Shown: piece by piece, positions 19,909 through 51,237 of the stretch
How positions within the stretch are numbered: the first letter of the stretch is position 1
Layout: the number at the start of each line of letters is the position of its first letter
Source: Malurus cyaneus samueli
Taxonomy: Eukaryota > Chordata > Aves > Passeriformes > Maluridae
Length of the DNA: 64,000 nucleotides
Assembly (NCBI GenBank): GCA_009741485.1
Contig: CM019219.1
Location: forward strand, 30,933,200-30,997,199
Direction: 5' to 3'
The notes under the pieces: model-generated
The model's database searches: none
What the model saw: the letters and a program-made list of their open reading frames with translations, nothing else
What the model was told of the DNA's origin: nothing
Translations under genes and position numbers: made by a program

Positions 19909-22900
19909 GCAAGAGCAGCCTCCTGGTCTCCATGAGCTGCTGCCAGCGTCCCCTCTCCAGCACAGTGACTCCAGCACGGGATGGGGCAGCTGGGCACAGC
20001 CATGCATCCACCCCAGCCCCTGGGCAGAGCAGACACAGCCTGTGAACACAGGGCAGCTGTGCAGCCCCACTGCCCCTTTCCAAGTCCACCAGCCGGAAGG
20101 ACCCGATGCCAGTTCTCTCTTTGGACTGATCAGGAGAGGCAAGCAGGGTGCAGTGCTGGTTATAAACAAGGGGCTTGACCTTAAACAAACACTATTACCT
20201 GCCCCCACTCTCTGACTCTCTAATTTGCAGTGCAAGGCATTAGGTTTCTGCAAGGCCTGTGAAATTCCCAGTCCATGGATAAGCTATTTACATTCTTGCA
20301 GCACCGGTGATAGACTGAAGAGGGGTAATTTGCTTTCAGTACATTGCTCACGCCCATCCCTGACATTTGCCATCCTGTCATTACACACCCTGAAAACCTT
20401 GCATATTTAACTACTTGGTTCCTAAAATGTTTTAAAATATCTGGAGATTTGGTAAGCAGAAGAAGGGCTTCAGGTGTTTGTGGTACACAAGTGATATCTG
20501 GGACCAAAGCCACTTAACAGATGTGAAATCACAGCCCTCTCCCCCAGTTTCAGGAGAGGAAGCTGCTTTTCTTTGCCAGTATCATTCACATCGATTCAGT
20601 TATTTTTCTCCTATACCATTTAACAAAGCTTTTCCCTTAGGATCCCTTTTTACACAAAATGGCTGGGTATCCATCTCCATCTCTTGCATGAGAGACACAG
20701 GAGGCTCACAGTGGCCTCAGATGAGATATTCCAAATTCTGGAGGCTTATCTGTCAGGTGACAGGACTTACGTGCTACCTCTGTGGGGCTGCTATCAGCAG
20801 CCTCAGACACCATTCCTTCCAAAACGTGGTTAATACTCCCATCTGTTATGGGGAGCTTTTGTTGCGTGCAAAAGCAGAATTTAAAGCGGTACATGGCATT
20901 TCATCTCCACAGAACATTGGCAGGCAGCTTTCAGCTGGGTTTCTTGTTGGAAGGAAGCTGCTGCTTGGTGTGCGTGTGCCGTGCCACGTAAATATTTCAG
21001 TGGCTCCTGCAAACATATTTATGGTTATGTTCTTCCATCTGCCACGGAGAAGTTAAGGCTGCAAAAGGGTGATTTAACAACAGTGGAAAGAGTCTGTCTT
21101 GGTTGCTTTTCTTCCAGTTTAAATGGGTTGAAATGTATGCAGAGAGCTATACATTATTTAAGGCCCGTGTTGCTGCTCCTGCCAGTCATCCTCGCCCCAC
21201 AGCGAGCAGCAGTGAGATGTTCTGCTGGTCCCAGACAGGCTGGAACAACGGGAGCCCGCTGCCATCCAGCTCAGGAAAATGGAAGTGACTGTGTGGGGTG
21301 CACTGGGATGTTTACCATTACAGAAGACTTCAACACTGATCAGATGTAATGACAACCTTTCCTAGCTGGGCTGATGCCACTGGAGAGGGAATGCTGCATT
21401 GCCAAGGTTCATCACTCTGTCAGAGCATGAGGATGGACAGACGACCCTGATTATCCATCTAAGAAACACATACTTTTGGCTAGGGATGGGAAGGAAACAT
21501 TCCTCATTCCAGACACTTCCCAAACTTTGTATTTTATTGGTGAAATGCTGCCTGTTGCCAGTTTAAATGTGAACATACTCTTATAATTAAATGACAAAAA
21601 AATAAAATAGCTATATTGTCTGCGCTTGATAGCCAGCTGGATGGCAAATATCTTATTTAATAGCTTGAGTGATCAGACTAAAGCCAAGCAACTGCTGGCA
21701 GGTGATGACATACTCTGGAGAACTCAGAGGGTTCTGAACAGAATCTCTCTACCCAGAGCTGGAAACATTGCTAACATAAATCCTAATTTCTCCAAGCTTT
21801 CACATGACCATTCATCTACAAACCCTACAGATGCTGCATGCAGACCAGCAATTGCGTAAGTGCATTTTTTGCTGTGGTTATGTGGAAAAGCCCCTCACAA
21901 GAAAATATTTGAACCATCAAGTGGTGACAGTGACTCCAGCAAACCACCAGACAATCCTGTGCAGGAGCAAACCAGCGCATGAACTCTGGTAAAACTGCAT
22001 CCAAACTGAAAATTGCTTCCTCTCCGTGCTTCTCCTGCTATCTGGTGGCGTACAGCCACAGAAGGAGCTGATCACAGGATTCTCCAGGCTGCTGCACAAA
22101 CCTTGGGTCATCTTCAATTCCACCCTGCTCTGGACACAAAGACACCACCACTTTGCTCATTCCATGGCTTCCTCTTGACTTTGTGCATGGACAGCATTGT
22201 TTTCGGCTGCAGAGTGGAATTCACTGCTTCATGTGAATTTGTCAGGAAGAACCAAATAATGTGCACAATAACTGAAATAAGCCAGGAAAGGATCTTGTTC
22301 CTCCATCACTCCCCCACATCCCTTCCACATGAACAAACAACACCACTTGATTCTCCAGAAGGCACCAGATAATTAATTTCATTTCCCAATTCTTGTTTTA
22401 TCAAAACATTTAGCGGAGGCTGCCTGAACAAAGAAGTGACAGTGGGAAACTTCCCGTGTGGTCCTAACGCAGATGTGAATCAGCAGAACAGTAATCCTAG
22501 GAGAAGCCTTTTTCCTTTCTTTTTCTTTCACTGATGGTTAGATAAGACATGAAAAGTGTCTTTCCATTTCTACCTGCTTATCATCAAAGAAACATTTTCG
22601 TTTACTCTAACACACACACACGTATTCCCAGATTGGAAAAGCAGCCACAAAGCCATTTAGGAAAATTATTAAACTCTCAGCCCATTAAACATCCATTTCT
22701 CACTGGAATCTCACTTGCCAGAACAAATAAATCCGTGAAATAAGTTGAAATGTTTGAGGTGATTTGTGTCTCCCTTCTAAATGGTCCCTTCAGATGGATT
22801 GCCCTTGCATTTGAGAGCAGCAGCAAATTTTGGCTTTTGCAGCAATTTGGCTGCTCCAAGCGAAGCAGAACACGAGTGATGAAGGCTGGGGGGCTTCCAG

Positions 22901-23719
22901 CAGACCTCCAGACACGCAGGACAGAGCTGCACACTGAGAAGCTTCTTGTGGAAAACCTTGGGAATACGCTGCAGTTGCCACAGCCACCTGTGGAGACGGA
23001 ACCTTCCCCTGTCATCCTCCAGCCCTGCCTCTCCTGTGCTGTTCTTCACTGCTGGCTGAGCCTCCTTCCTTTCACCCCACACCCCCAATCCTTCATCACA
23101 CACAGCTAAGTGAAGCCCACAGGAGCCTGAGCTGGTCACATCCATTGTATTTGCTTTGGAAGGAGCCTGACAGCCCCAAGAGATTCCTGACAACCACAAT
23201 GCCACCACCATCACCAACAATTGTGTCCCCTGCCATTGCCACTCAGACAACGCTGTGGTGTCTCCTGTCACCAGGCTCACTAGGGACAGCCCTGTCCTGA
23301 GAACTGCCTACATTACAAATGATTGCTATAAATAATTAACATGCATTCCTCTAATCCTTTGTTGGAACCATGGCCTCTCTAACGAGGGCCATGCATCACA
23401 AATTCCAAACAAACACTTGGCTGCAGCACACTTGGAGGGAAGTATTTATAGATGTTTAATGGTGTTTTTCTTACAATCAAGGTGCTACAGCACTTAGGAA
23501 AGGCATTTTTGGTGGTGGGAGAAGAGGGAGAAAAATAAAGATACACTAAATACAGGAGGAAACACGATGAAACTGCATGCAATTATCAAAAAAAACCCCA
23601 AATCTTATTAAATATCTTTTGCTATTTAAGATAACATTAAAATGTGCCTACGACAGACCAGAGTTTTAGCTGCCCGTAATGACAAGTGCATTGCTCCAAG
23701 GAACTTACACATGATGAGA
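19909..23719. other. PLA2G12B 3'UTR and convergent intergenic region to OIT3
   Basis: PLA2G12B (plus) and OIT3 (minus) meet tail to tail here. The first strong plus-strand poly(A) hexamers are adjacent, ATTAAA then AATAAA (21601-21606), which would give a 3'UTR of about 1.7 kb; a shorter form with a non-canonical signal cannot be excluded. No other gene is visible. Confidence 0.5.
21601..21606 (+). terminator. PLA2G12B: Candidate poly(A) signal for PLA2G12B
   Basis: AATAAA in a strongly A/T-rich stretch (ttaaatgacaaaaAATAAAatag), the first canonical hexamer downstream of the stop. The distance of 1.7 kb makes the assignment tentative. Confidence 0.35.
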
Positions 23720-23736
23720 TCTATTTTATGCATGTT

Positions 23737-23742
23737 TTTATT
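23737..23742 (-). terminator. OIT3: Candidate poly(A) signal of OIT3
   Basis: TTTATT on the plus strand, AATAAA on the transcript strand (GTTAATAAAAACATGC), about 420 bases after the OIT3 stop codon. Confidence 0.55.
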
Positions 23743-24162
23743 AACAGTCATCTGAAAGCTTCAGCATCACTCACAGCAAACACACTCAGCTATGATACTA
23801 TTTGTACTGTCTGATGCAAGAAGGACTCGGATAACATTTGTTTAGTCAAGGACAAACAGTCCTGGGGCCTGTAGGTGGATGTAGGGAAAGACAAAGTTGG
23901 GTAACACTTTGGGCCTGCAAAGAGACAGGGTCCCTTCAGCTGAAGGGTTGTTGAGGAGAAATGCAGATAAAACCAAACTGTTCTGCAGTCTGGATAATGA
24001 TCCGAGGGCTGCCCAAAACACTTCACAAATAATCGCCACAGGGTTAGGGAAATGAGTCCTGAGGTTCAAGCGGGGCTTTACCAAATACCTCTCATTTCTC
24101 AAACAACCATGACAGCAGGCATTGATGAGGAAGGCCAAGGATGATGTTCCAGAGGGTGGGTG

Positions 24163-44234
<20,072 letters not shown>

Positions 44235-44283
44235 CCCACTGAGCCGAGGAAGAGCCACCACTCAAGGGACAGAAACCTGAAAA

Positions 44284-44291
44284 CCCTTATA
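44284..44291 (-). promoter_or_regulatory. OIT3: TATA box of OIT3
   Basis: TATAAGGG on the transcript strand (within TGTATAAGGGTTTTC), 50 bases upstream of the ATG. It implies transcription start near 44258 and a very short 5'UTR. A TATA promoter fits a tissue-restricted liver gene. Confidence 0.55.
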
Positions 44292-44299
44292 CAGGCTGT

Positions 44300-47200
44300 G
44301 GCTCTTGCAGCCTTCCTCTCAGTGGAGCTTCTGACTCCAGGCTTCCAGAGGAGCAAGTGAAGTGATTGCTCTCCTGGAAGTTTATCAGAGGAAGAAGCCA
44401 AAGGGATGTGGGGAACAGCTCCTGACCTCCCCAGAGCAGCTCTGCCCCTCACTGACATGTACTTACTGATCGATCTTGTTTTCTGCACTTGACCTGCTAT
44501 TGTTTTCTGCCCTGCCTGCCCCACAGATACCTCCACTATCTTATCCAGAGAAGAATTCTAACTGGGGACATCCGGACATCCCAAAGCGATGGAAAAGAAG
44601 AACAGATGGGTGCTTGTTATCTCTGCTCTTTCCACAAGTCAAACTCCACAGCTCCCTCCAGGCTCAAAACACAGGCTAAGGAGCCTTAACTGCAGGAAAC
44701 TGTGGCCAAAGGAGCAGGACTGATCCTTCCAAGCAGAGATTGCAGAGGAGTGCTCAGAGCAGAGCTACAATGGGCACATCAGTCAAACTGAAAAGCTGCT
44801 GTCCCACAGGGAAATCAGCTGTTCCTAGGCTTCACAACGGCCCTTTCCTCTCCTGCAGTGAGATTATCAAACAAGGCAAGCAAAGACAGTTTTCTGTAAC
44901 AGTCTTACAATCTCTTGTCTTTAAAAAACAAACCAAACTCAACACTGTGGAGTTAATTTTGATGTAAAACCAATTAATTGAGAACCTCTCCTGAGCAGTT
45001 CAAACCGAAGTGGGTTGATGTGCAGGTGACAACCACAAGCTCTAGATGCAGCACCTGGAATCTCTTCTCTGCTACAGCAAACCCAGAAAGGATTCTTCCC
45101 TCCCACCCCACCAGCTCTTATCATAAGAGCTCTTTATCAGCAATGAGTGCAGCTAAACCTACAGTACCCAAAAATCAGGGCATTTCCCCATTCTTTTTGC
45201 ATCCTGCATTTCTGCAGCAGGCTGGCCTAAGAAATGACAACAAGATTCAAATTCCAGCAGGAAAAGAGTGCCTCATTATTTCCATGTTGAGTTTGCACAA
45301 GATAAGGAGCTGGGTGCTTGTCTGTCTTGTAGGCACTGTGCATTACAGAAAATTCTCAATGGCCTCTCTGTGTCTGGGTGTGTCCCCAGCAGTGAAGTGC
45401 AATATGCTGCTCTGCTCCACCCCAGCACAGAAGTCTTTTTTCAGTGGTGAATGACTCCAGGGAACAACAAAAAATCCCAAAATAAATTATTGTTATTGCT
45501 CCCACAAGAAAAAAAATAAAACTCTTGTGGCTCCATTGTGCTGACAGCTGTGCAGTACCAGAAAAGTTTTTCCAACAACAGGAAAGGAAAAGAGATTCAC
45601 TACACAAAGCTATCAAGGCAGATAACCCTCAAGAGGCGATTATGTGAATTCCCAGAAGAGAAACTAAAATTGAACAGACAATAATCCAACAAGCCACCGG
45701 AATTTATATTTTGCCATTTTCATTGAGAGGTTGATTCATATTTGTGATCCCAGATAAATAAAACGGACAAGCCTGAATGGAATGCTCTGTTTGTGTCCCA
45801 GGTGTGTACAACTCTCTGAACCATCTCATCACCAGCTGCTTCTGTTTTGTAGCTGCTACACGAGCCTGCTACAACAATGTTTTGACAGGTACATGTGAGT
45901 GACTGACAGCTGACAATTCACAGAGAAATGAACTGCAGCATCTCAAATTGGAGCCTCAAAGGTGTCACCCACAGGCCCTATCAAGTTCCCCAAAATGGAT
46001 TAAAGCAGGAGCTGCCCCAGCATTCCCAGAGACGACACTATCCCAAAACACCATAACATCTAATTGAAGGAAGTGGCCTCGAGCTGGAGAAGACTGTGTC
46101 CTGTCTCTAAATATTTTTGGGAAGAAGCACCAGAGGCAACTCTTCTATCAGCACTTTTGCTTTGCAAGTTAATTTGGGTGATATTCATGCCTCCAATTCC
46201 CCCACAAATAAAAACAAGGAACTGTAACAGTTAATCTTGAGAGGAGAAAGAGGGGGAAAAAACCCAAAGAAACAACCTGCCTGTACAGAGCTGCTTTGGG
46301 AGAAACACTATTCAAACAGGTCATTTTACATGCCATAGAGTCTGCACGCTCCAGGCAAACCTGCTGTTCCTGACCTCCACATCTGCATCCCAAAGATTAA
46401 TGAGCCCAAAACCCCAAAAATAATCAGGCTCAAGTTTGTACTTCTAAAAAGAAGTCACCAGTACTGTTTAAAAGATATTAGAGAAAAGGCAGTATTAAAA
46501 TAGAGGGCAGAGATTTTATTTTGGTATCCAAGAGGGATTTTCTAAACCTACTACAAAGCCGACATATGTATGTTCTTACCACAAGAAAGAATGTTCATTT
46601 TGCAGGTGGCAACCCCACTTCTTGCCCCTCCCAGACATCTCTGGAGAGTTTTACCAATCTCACACAAGGAACTCAAATTCTTCAAAGCATTGGCTGGGCT
46701 GGAAAACCTCGTACAGTTTGTAACTGACTGATGAATAAAAATGCTTTGGTGGTTGAGATGACCTTGGCTTTGTCAGAGCCACCTCTCAGGACACATCAAT
46801 GCCTGGGAGGTGCGTGAAGCAGAGCTCTGGGTGCAGGAACCTGCAGCCTGTTTAGAAGGAGCAGGAGGAAGAGCTAATCAGCACTTCCTGGTGCAGAGAG
46901 AGAAGAGAACCCGGCACACGGGACAGGATCCCTGTCTGGGATTGATTGGAGGATGTAGGTTCACAATAAGCCATGACAGGCAGCTGAGATGGATTGCTCT
47001 GGAGTCAAGGACTTTGAGATAGGCCTTGCTGCTGTAAACAACTTGTTCCAGGACTCAGTGCCAGTGGGAAGGGCTGTGGAGATCAGGGAGGGAACACAAA
47101 CTGAGTGAAGTGTGAGGCAAACTCAACACAAGTAAAACCTCACAAATCCATTAGAGTGGATTTTAATGTACCTCAAGTATCTCACTCCTAGTTAAAAGGA

Positions 47201-49280
47201 CCAGTTATTTCCTTTCCCTTAGTGGAGCACTGTGATGCAAAACTTGTTTCGTTTTTCCACAGGTTCTACAGAACGCAATGTATTTTCCACACTCCTACGT
47301 TTTCAGATGGAGGAAATAGGGCATAGATAGCACACCAACAACTGCAAAACCACTCAAGAGGCAGAAAGAGGAATAGGACTCCTCTTTTAAAAGTCCTCAG
47401 AGCCACAGCAGCACAACCTAACAGCAGCTTCTCCCCTACTTCAGGACTTAAGTACACTGCAAATCTAACGTTCATTACTGTATTTTATTTTTCACCCCTT
47501 TTCTGTCAGTAAAGAAATAAGCCTGATGGGTTCTTTAAAAGGGAATAATTAGAGTCTCTTGGGATGGGTCAAAGAATACTTAAGATATTAAGATCTTCTT
47601 CTGTGAAAATGAAGCCATACTATGGGGCACAGAGGAAAGAAGCTTGCATTTATAACTCCACACACACAAAAAAAAGAAAACCCAAGGGATATCAAAGAAA
47701 TTGGTCCACTGGCTCAAAGTCAGGGCAACTTGGCCAGCTTCACTTGGCTGGCTCAGTGCCATGGTCTGACAGCCAGCAGCAGCATCATGCAAACCCTCTT
47801 GGAACCAATATGGAAGCATAAGAACTTGCAGCCAGGGGGGTCATCATTGCTGACTGCCAGGCAGGAAGTGTTACATGGGGAAAGAAAGAGGATTTCTTTG
47901 CTCTTCAGGAAAAAGGAGCCAAGAACACCTTTCCTAGAGGAGCCTGCAAGGCACAGCCTCACAGGTGTGGCAAAGGGATCTTCATGCAGTTCTCCAGAAA
48001 ACATAGAACTGATCACGTATTTATTTGAAAGACCAGGAGAGGTTAATCAAATGATTAACAAAATTGGTAGAAAAAGCAGCACCTGAGCACTGCAATGCAC
48101 CCTGCTGCTTATTCCTCAGCAGGGCTGCGGATTGAAGTGGTACATTAAGATTCAGGCAGCACTGCCTGCTCTTCAAGAGCTGCCAGGGGAACAGGACCCT
48201 ATTACCTGCCTGGCTCCCAAACGGGAAATAGTTGCTGCAAGAGTGTGTTGATGTTGAGATACTGCATTGTGGATCAGGAGAGCAAACAAACCCCACCCTT
48301 CTCTTCAGTGTTAGCATTCCAAGGCACTGACATTGCAGCGGGAGGCTTGTGGATTTCAGGCATAAGTGCAGACACTTTTCTTACTTCTTTTACCCACATC
48401 TTCTCTAGAACAACATTAAAGCATGTGCAGAAACAGTTTTGTAACAGCATCTTGTTGCTTTCAAAAGAGATTGTGGTGCTATGATGTCATGAAGTCTCCT
48501 GTTCTCCTGGATGCCAAAATGGATGAATTCTCATGCAACTGAGCCAAATAATTGACCTAATGGGTAGCAGCAGCTAGGCTGGGGACAGCAGCAGGCCAAG
48601 GGCTGCTTGTCAGCAGTGATTAAAGGCAGGTGACAACAGCTTCCAGCCCTTGCCCTCCAGCTTTGAAAAACACGAGTTACCTGTTTCAAAAATGACAGAT
48701 AGTAGTTTTTTTTTAAGCAGTCCACGGGTATGAGAAAAACCCTCACCAAATGTCTCATTCTAATAACCCATCAAGTTAGGACTAAGCACACTGTGCTGAT
48801 TCCCAAAGTTAATAAACAAATCATGTGTGCCACCATGACAAATCAAACCATTCAAGGGCCCAGAAAGAAAACAACTGAAGCCTAAAACTTCAGTTTTCCT
48901 CCAAAAGGGCACTTGAATGTAATACAGAAATACACTGACACCACAGGTACCTCTTTTAGGTTGCTGGGCATTACCTGCCCATACATATTCTTATCCTGTT
49001 ACTATGCTGGCCTTACAAAGGCAGATCTTTGCTACACCAAGTATCTCTACCTCACCACCTGAACTGCTCCCGAGATCTCTGTGTTAAGGCAGCCAGATCT
49101 CCATCCAGGCTTCTTCAGGAAAGCTATTATCTGCATCACCACGGCCCCAGTGAGGTAAGGTCAGTCAAGAAGACACAACCTAAACAAAAAGAAATGGAGG
49201 AAAACTCAGGAGAGAGCCGCCACACAGCGAATATTCTCTTCTCAGCTGGGAAAAATAACATTATTCAAGAGCACTGATTC
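44300..49280. other. OIT3-MCU intergenic region
   Basis: About 5 kb between the OIT3 promoter and the 3' end of MCU; both genes are on the minus strand. No coding exon, RNA gene or clear transposable element recognised. Confidence 0.65.
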
Positions 49281-49296
49281 AAAAATTGAATAGCTA

Positions 49297-49302
49297 TTTA
49301 TT
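49297..49302 (-). terminator. MCU: Candidate poly(A) signal of MCU
   Basis: AATAAA on the transcript strand (CAATAAATAGC), about 1.86 kb after the MCU stop. The 3'UTR length is in line with vertebrate MCU transcripts. Confidence 0.55.
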
Positions 49303-50810
49303 GTTCCAGAAGTACATTGCTCTTTTATACATATTTCATAAATGATACAGGATTTTACACATGTTCAGGTTTTTTTGTTCTTTTTTTTTTAAAGGACTTT
49401 TCTCCATGCTCCCTCCCTCATCCCAAACACACACCAAGGATTCAGCTACAGGATTGTGTTCATTTTTTTCCCTTTAAAACTCATCACACAAACAGGATAA
49501 AACAGATAAAAAATAATCACACAATGTAATTAAATGGAAAGACAGAGGAAAAGGGGAAGGGAAAAAAAAAACCAACCCAAAACTAGAAACATGCACCCAT
49601 TCGGTCCAACATGCCACTGAGTGAGAAGAGGCAGCAATCCCAGCTGTGTTTCCACATCTGCAAGGCACCTGGCGTCTAGTTAATACTGAATTGTTTTCTT
49701 TCCTATCTTTTTAAAACATGGTTCTCCAAAAAAAACAGAAGCCACCTTCCATGACACAGTGAATAGTAGTGAAACATCAAAAAAAAAGCAGCCAACCTTT
49801 CTGTATATAAAGCTTAATGTCCTTCTCCCACCGTCATCCTGTCTCCACAGCATTTATCAGCAGGGTGCTACACCAGACTGACCTGCTTTAAGTGATTTTT
49901 TATCTGCTTAGAAAGCAGCCAGCCTTGGCTACGAGAGGGGGTAATGGGTTGACCTTCCTTCCTTTATTTCTTTTTAGCTAAGAACAAGAGATGTCATTAG
50001 CCACTCCTAAGAAACTCTGACCTGTGGATAAAAAGTTCACCTAAAGCTACTTCATCAGGGGTAAGTGCTACAGAACCAAAGCAGTTCTGACTCTTGCACT
50101 GTAAGATCTCCAGGCTCTCAAAAAGCCTCTGGGCAAGGGAAATGCTTTTACAATATATGAAACCTTCTATGCCATTACAGAAACAGGCAAATACTAAGTT
50201 TCATTATTTCATGTTCCAAAACTGTTCATTTAAAAGCAGGAGCCATGATTCCAGCAGTTTTGTAATCCTTTAAAGCCTTCATCATCCCACACAGTCCAGG
50301 TGGCTATCAGATTTGGGGTAGGAAGAGGGGAACCTCCCTCCCTTAAGATTGAATATAAAAAACCTCTCATGCAATGCTGCCATGGATTTCTAGAAGGAGC
50401 TCAAGGGCATTGAGACGCAAAGTTTATATAGTTATTATAGAGTAATTCAAAGTATCAATTAACAAATGTCCAGAAGAAAACTCATTCCTTCTCTCACTTG
50501 GCTACAACCAATCTGTGCTACAAATAAGCAAAGGAGGAAGTCAGTGGAACACAGGGGTTGGGCTGGGAAGGGGAAGCTCACGGTTTTCCAGTAGAAAGCA
50601 GTCTTGTAGTAACTTTATAAAAGAGACCAGGTCTGACCAGAAGTGTGCGTGTTAATGGCGGTGGAGTGCAAGTTCTGATCACCAGCCAGAGCTCCAGGTG
50701 GCTTGGATTCTTTGTTCTTTTTTTTTTTTCTCCTTTTGTTTTTTTTTTTGGTTTTTTTTTGAGAGAGAGATTGGAATCAGGTAAAGGAAAATTTAAAAAG
50801 CTAAGCAGGC

Positions 50811-50818
50811 TGCTGGTG
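50811..50818 (-). promoter_or_regulatory. MCU: Candidate miR-138-5p target site in MCU 3'UTR
   Basis: The transcript strand reads CACCAGCA, the 8-mer complement of the miR-138-5p seed (GCUGGUG plus the A anchor). Mammalian MCU is reported to be repressed by miR-138 and miR-25. No miR-25 seed match (GTGCAAT) was seen in this UTR. Confidence 0.35.
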
Positions 50819-51159
50819 TCTTATCAAGAGGCAGACCCTGCAAAGCTGGAAGAAGACACCCCTATACCCCAGCATTACATTCTTCTCATGAACCCCCCCA
50901 ATCCTGTATTTGTACACAATCACCATTCAGACAGTCTTTAAAATGTGATTATTTGCCAAGCCCTTTTCAGAACTAACATTCCACAATGTCCCATCTTCAG
51001 ATTTAGGAGATTTTTCCCCTTTACAGTCCTTTGTCTTGATTAAAGGTAAAAACCCTCCACCCCCCACACCACATCCCAGCTTCCACCTGCAATGCTTTAA
51101 TTAAAAAAGGCAAGAGCTATGAACAGGTTTTTTGCCGGGGTTCAGAGCTTCTCTGCTGA

Positions 51160-51237
51160 TCAGTCCTTTTCAGAAATTTGCTGGATGGGCAGATGAACTT
51201 GCAGTGGGTCTCGAAGCCTCTTAAGGTCCAATTCTGC
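51160..51237 (-). CDS. MCU: MCU exon 8 (C-terminus)
   Basis: 78 bp encoding [25 protein letters not shown] and stop. The acceptor is CTTTTAG. Confidence 0.96.
   Translation of the reverse strand, partial: AELDLKRLRDPLQVHLPIQQISEKD

Larger units (their letters stand above)
49280..51159 (-). other. MCU: MCU 3' untranslated region (probable)
   Basis: About 1.9 kb of non-coding sequence. It includes an A-rich tract on the transcript strand (plus-strand T-runs at about 50715-50760) and, 340 bases after the stop, CACCAGCA (50811-50818), an 8-mer match to the miR-138-5p seed. Confidence 0.6.

Noticed and set aside
22611..22621. Short CA repeat, plus another at about 37620
   Set aside because: Too short to be an informative microsatellite.
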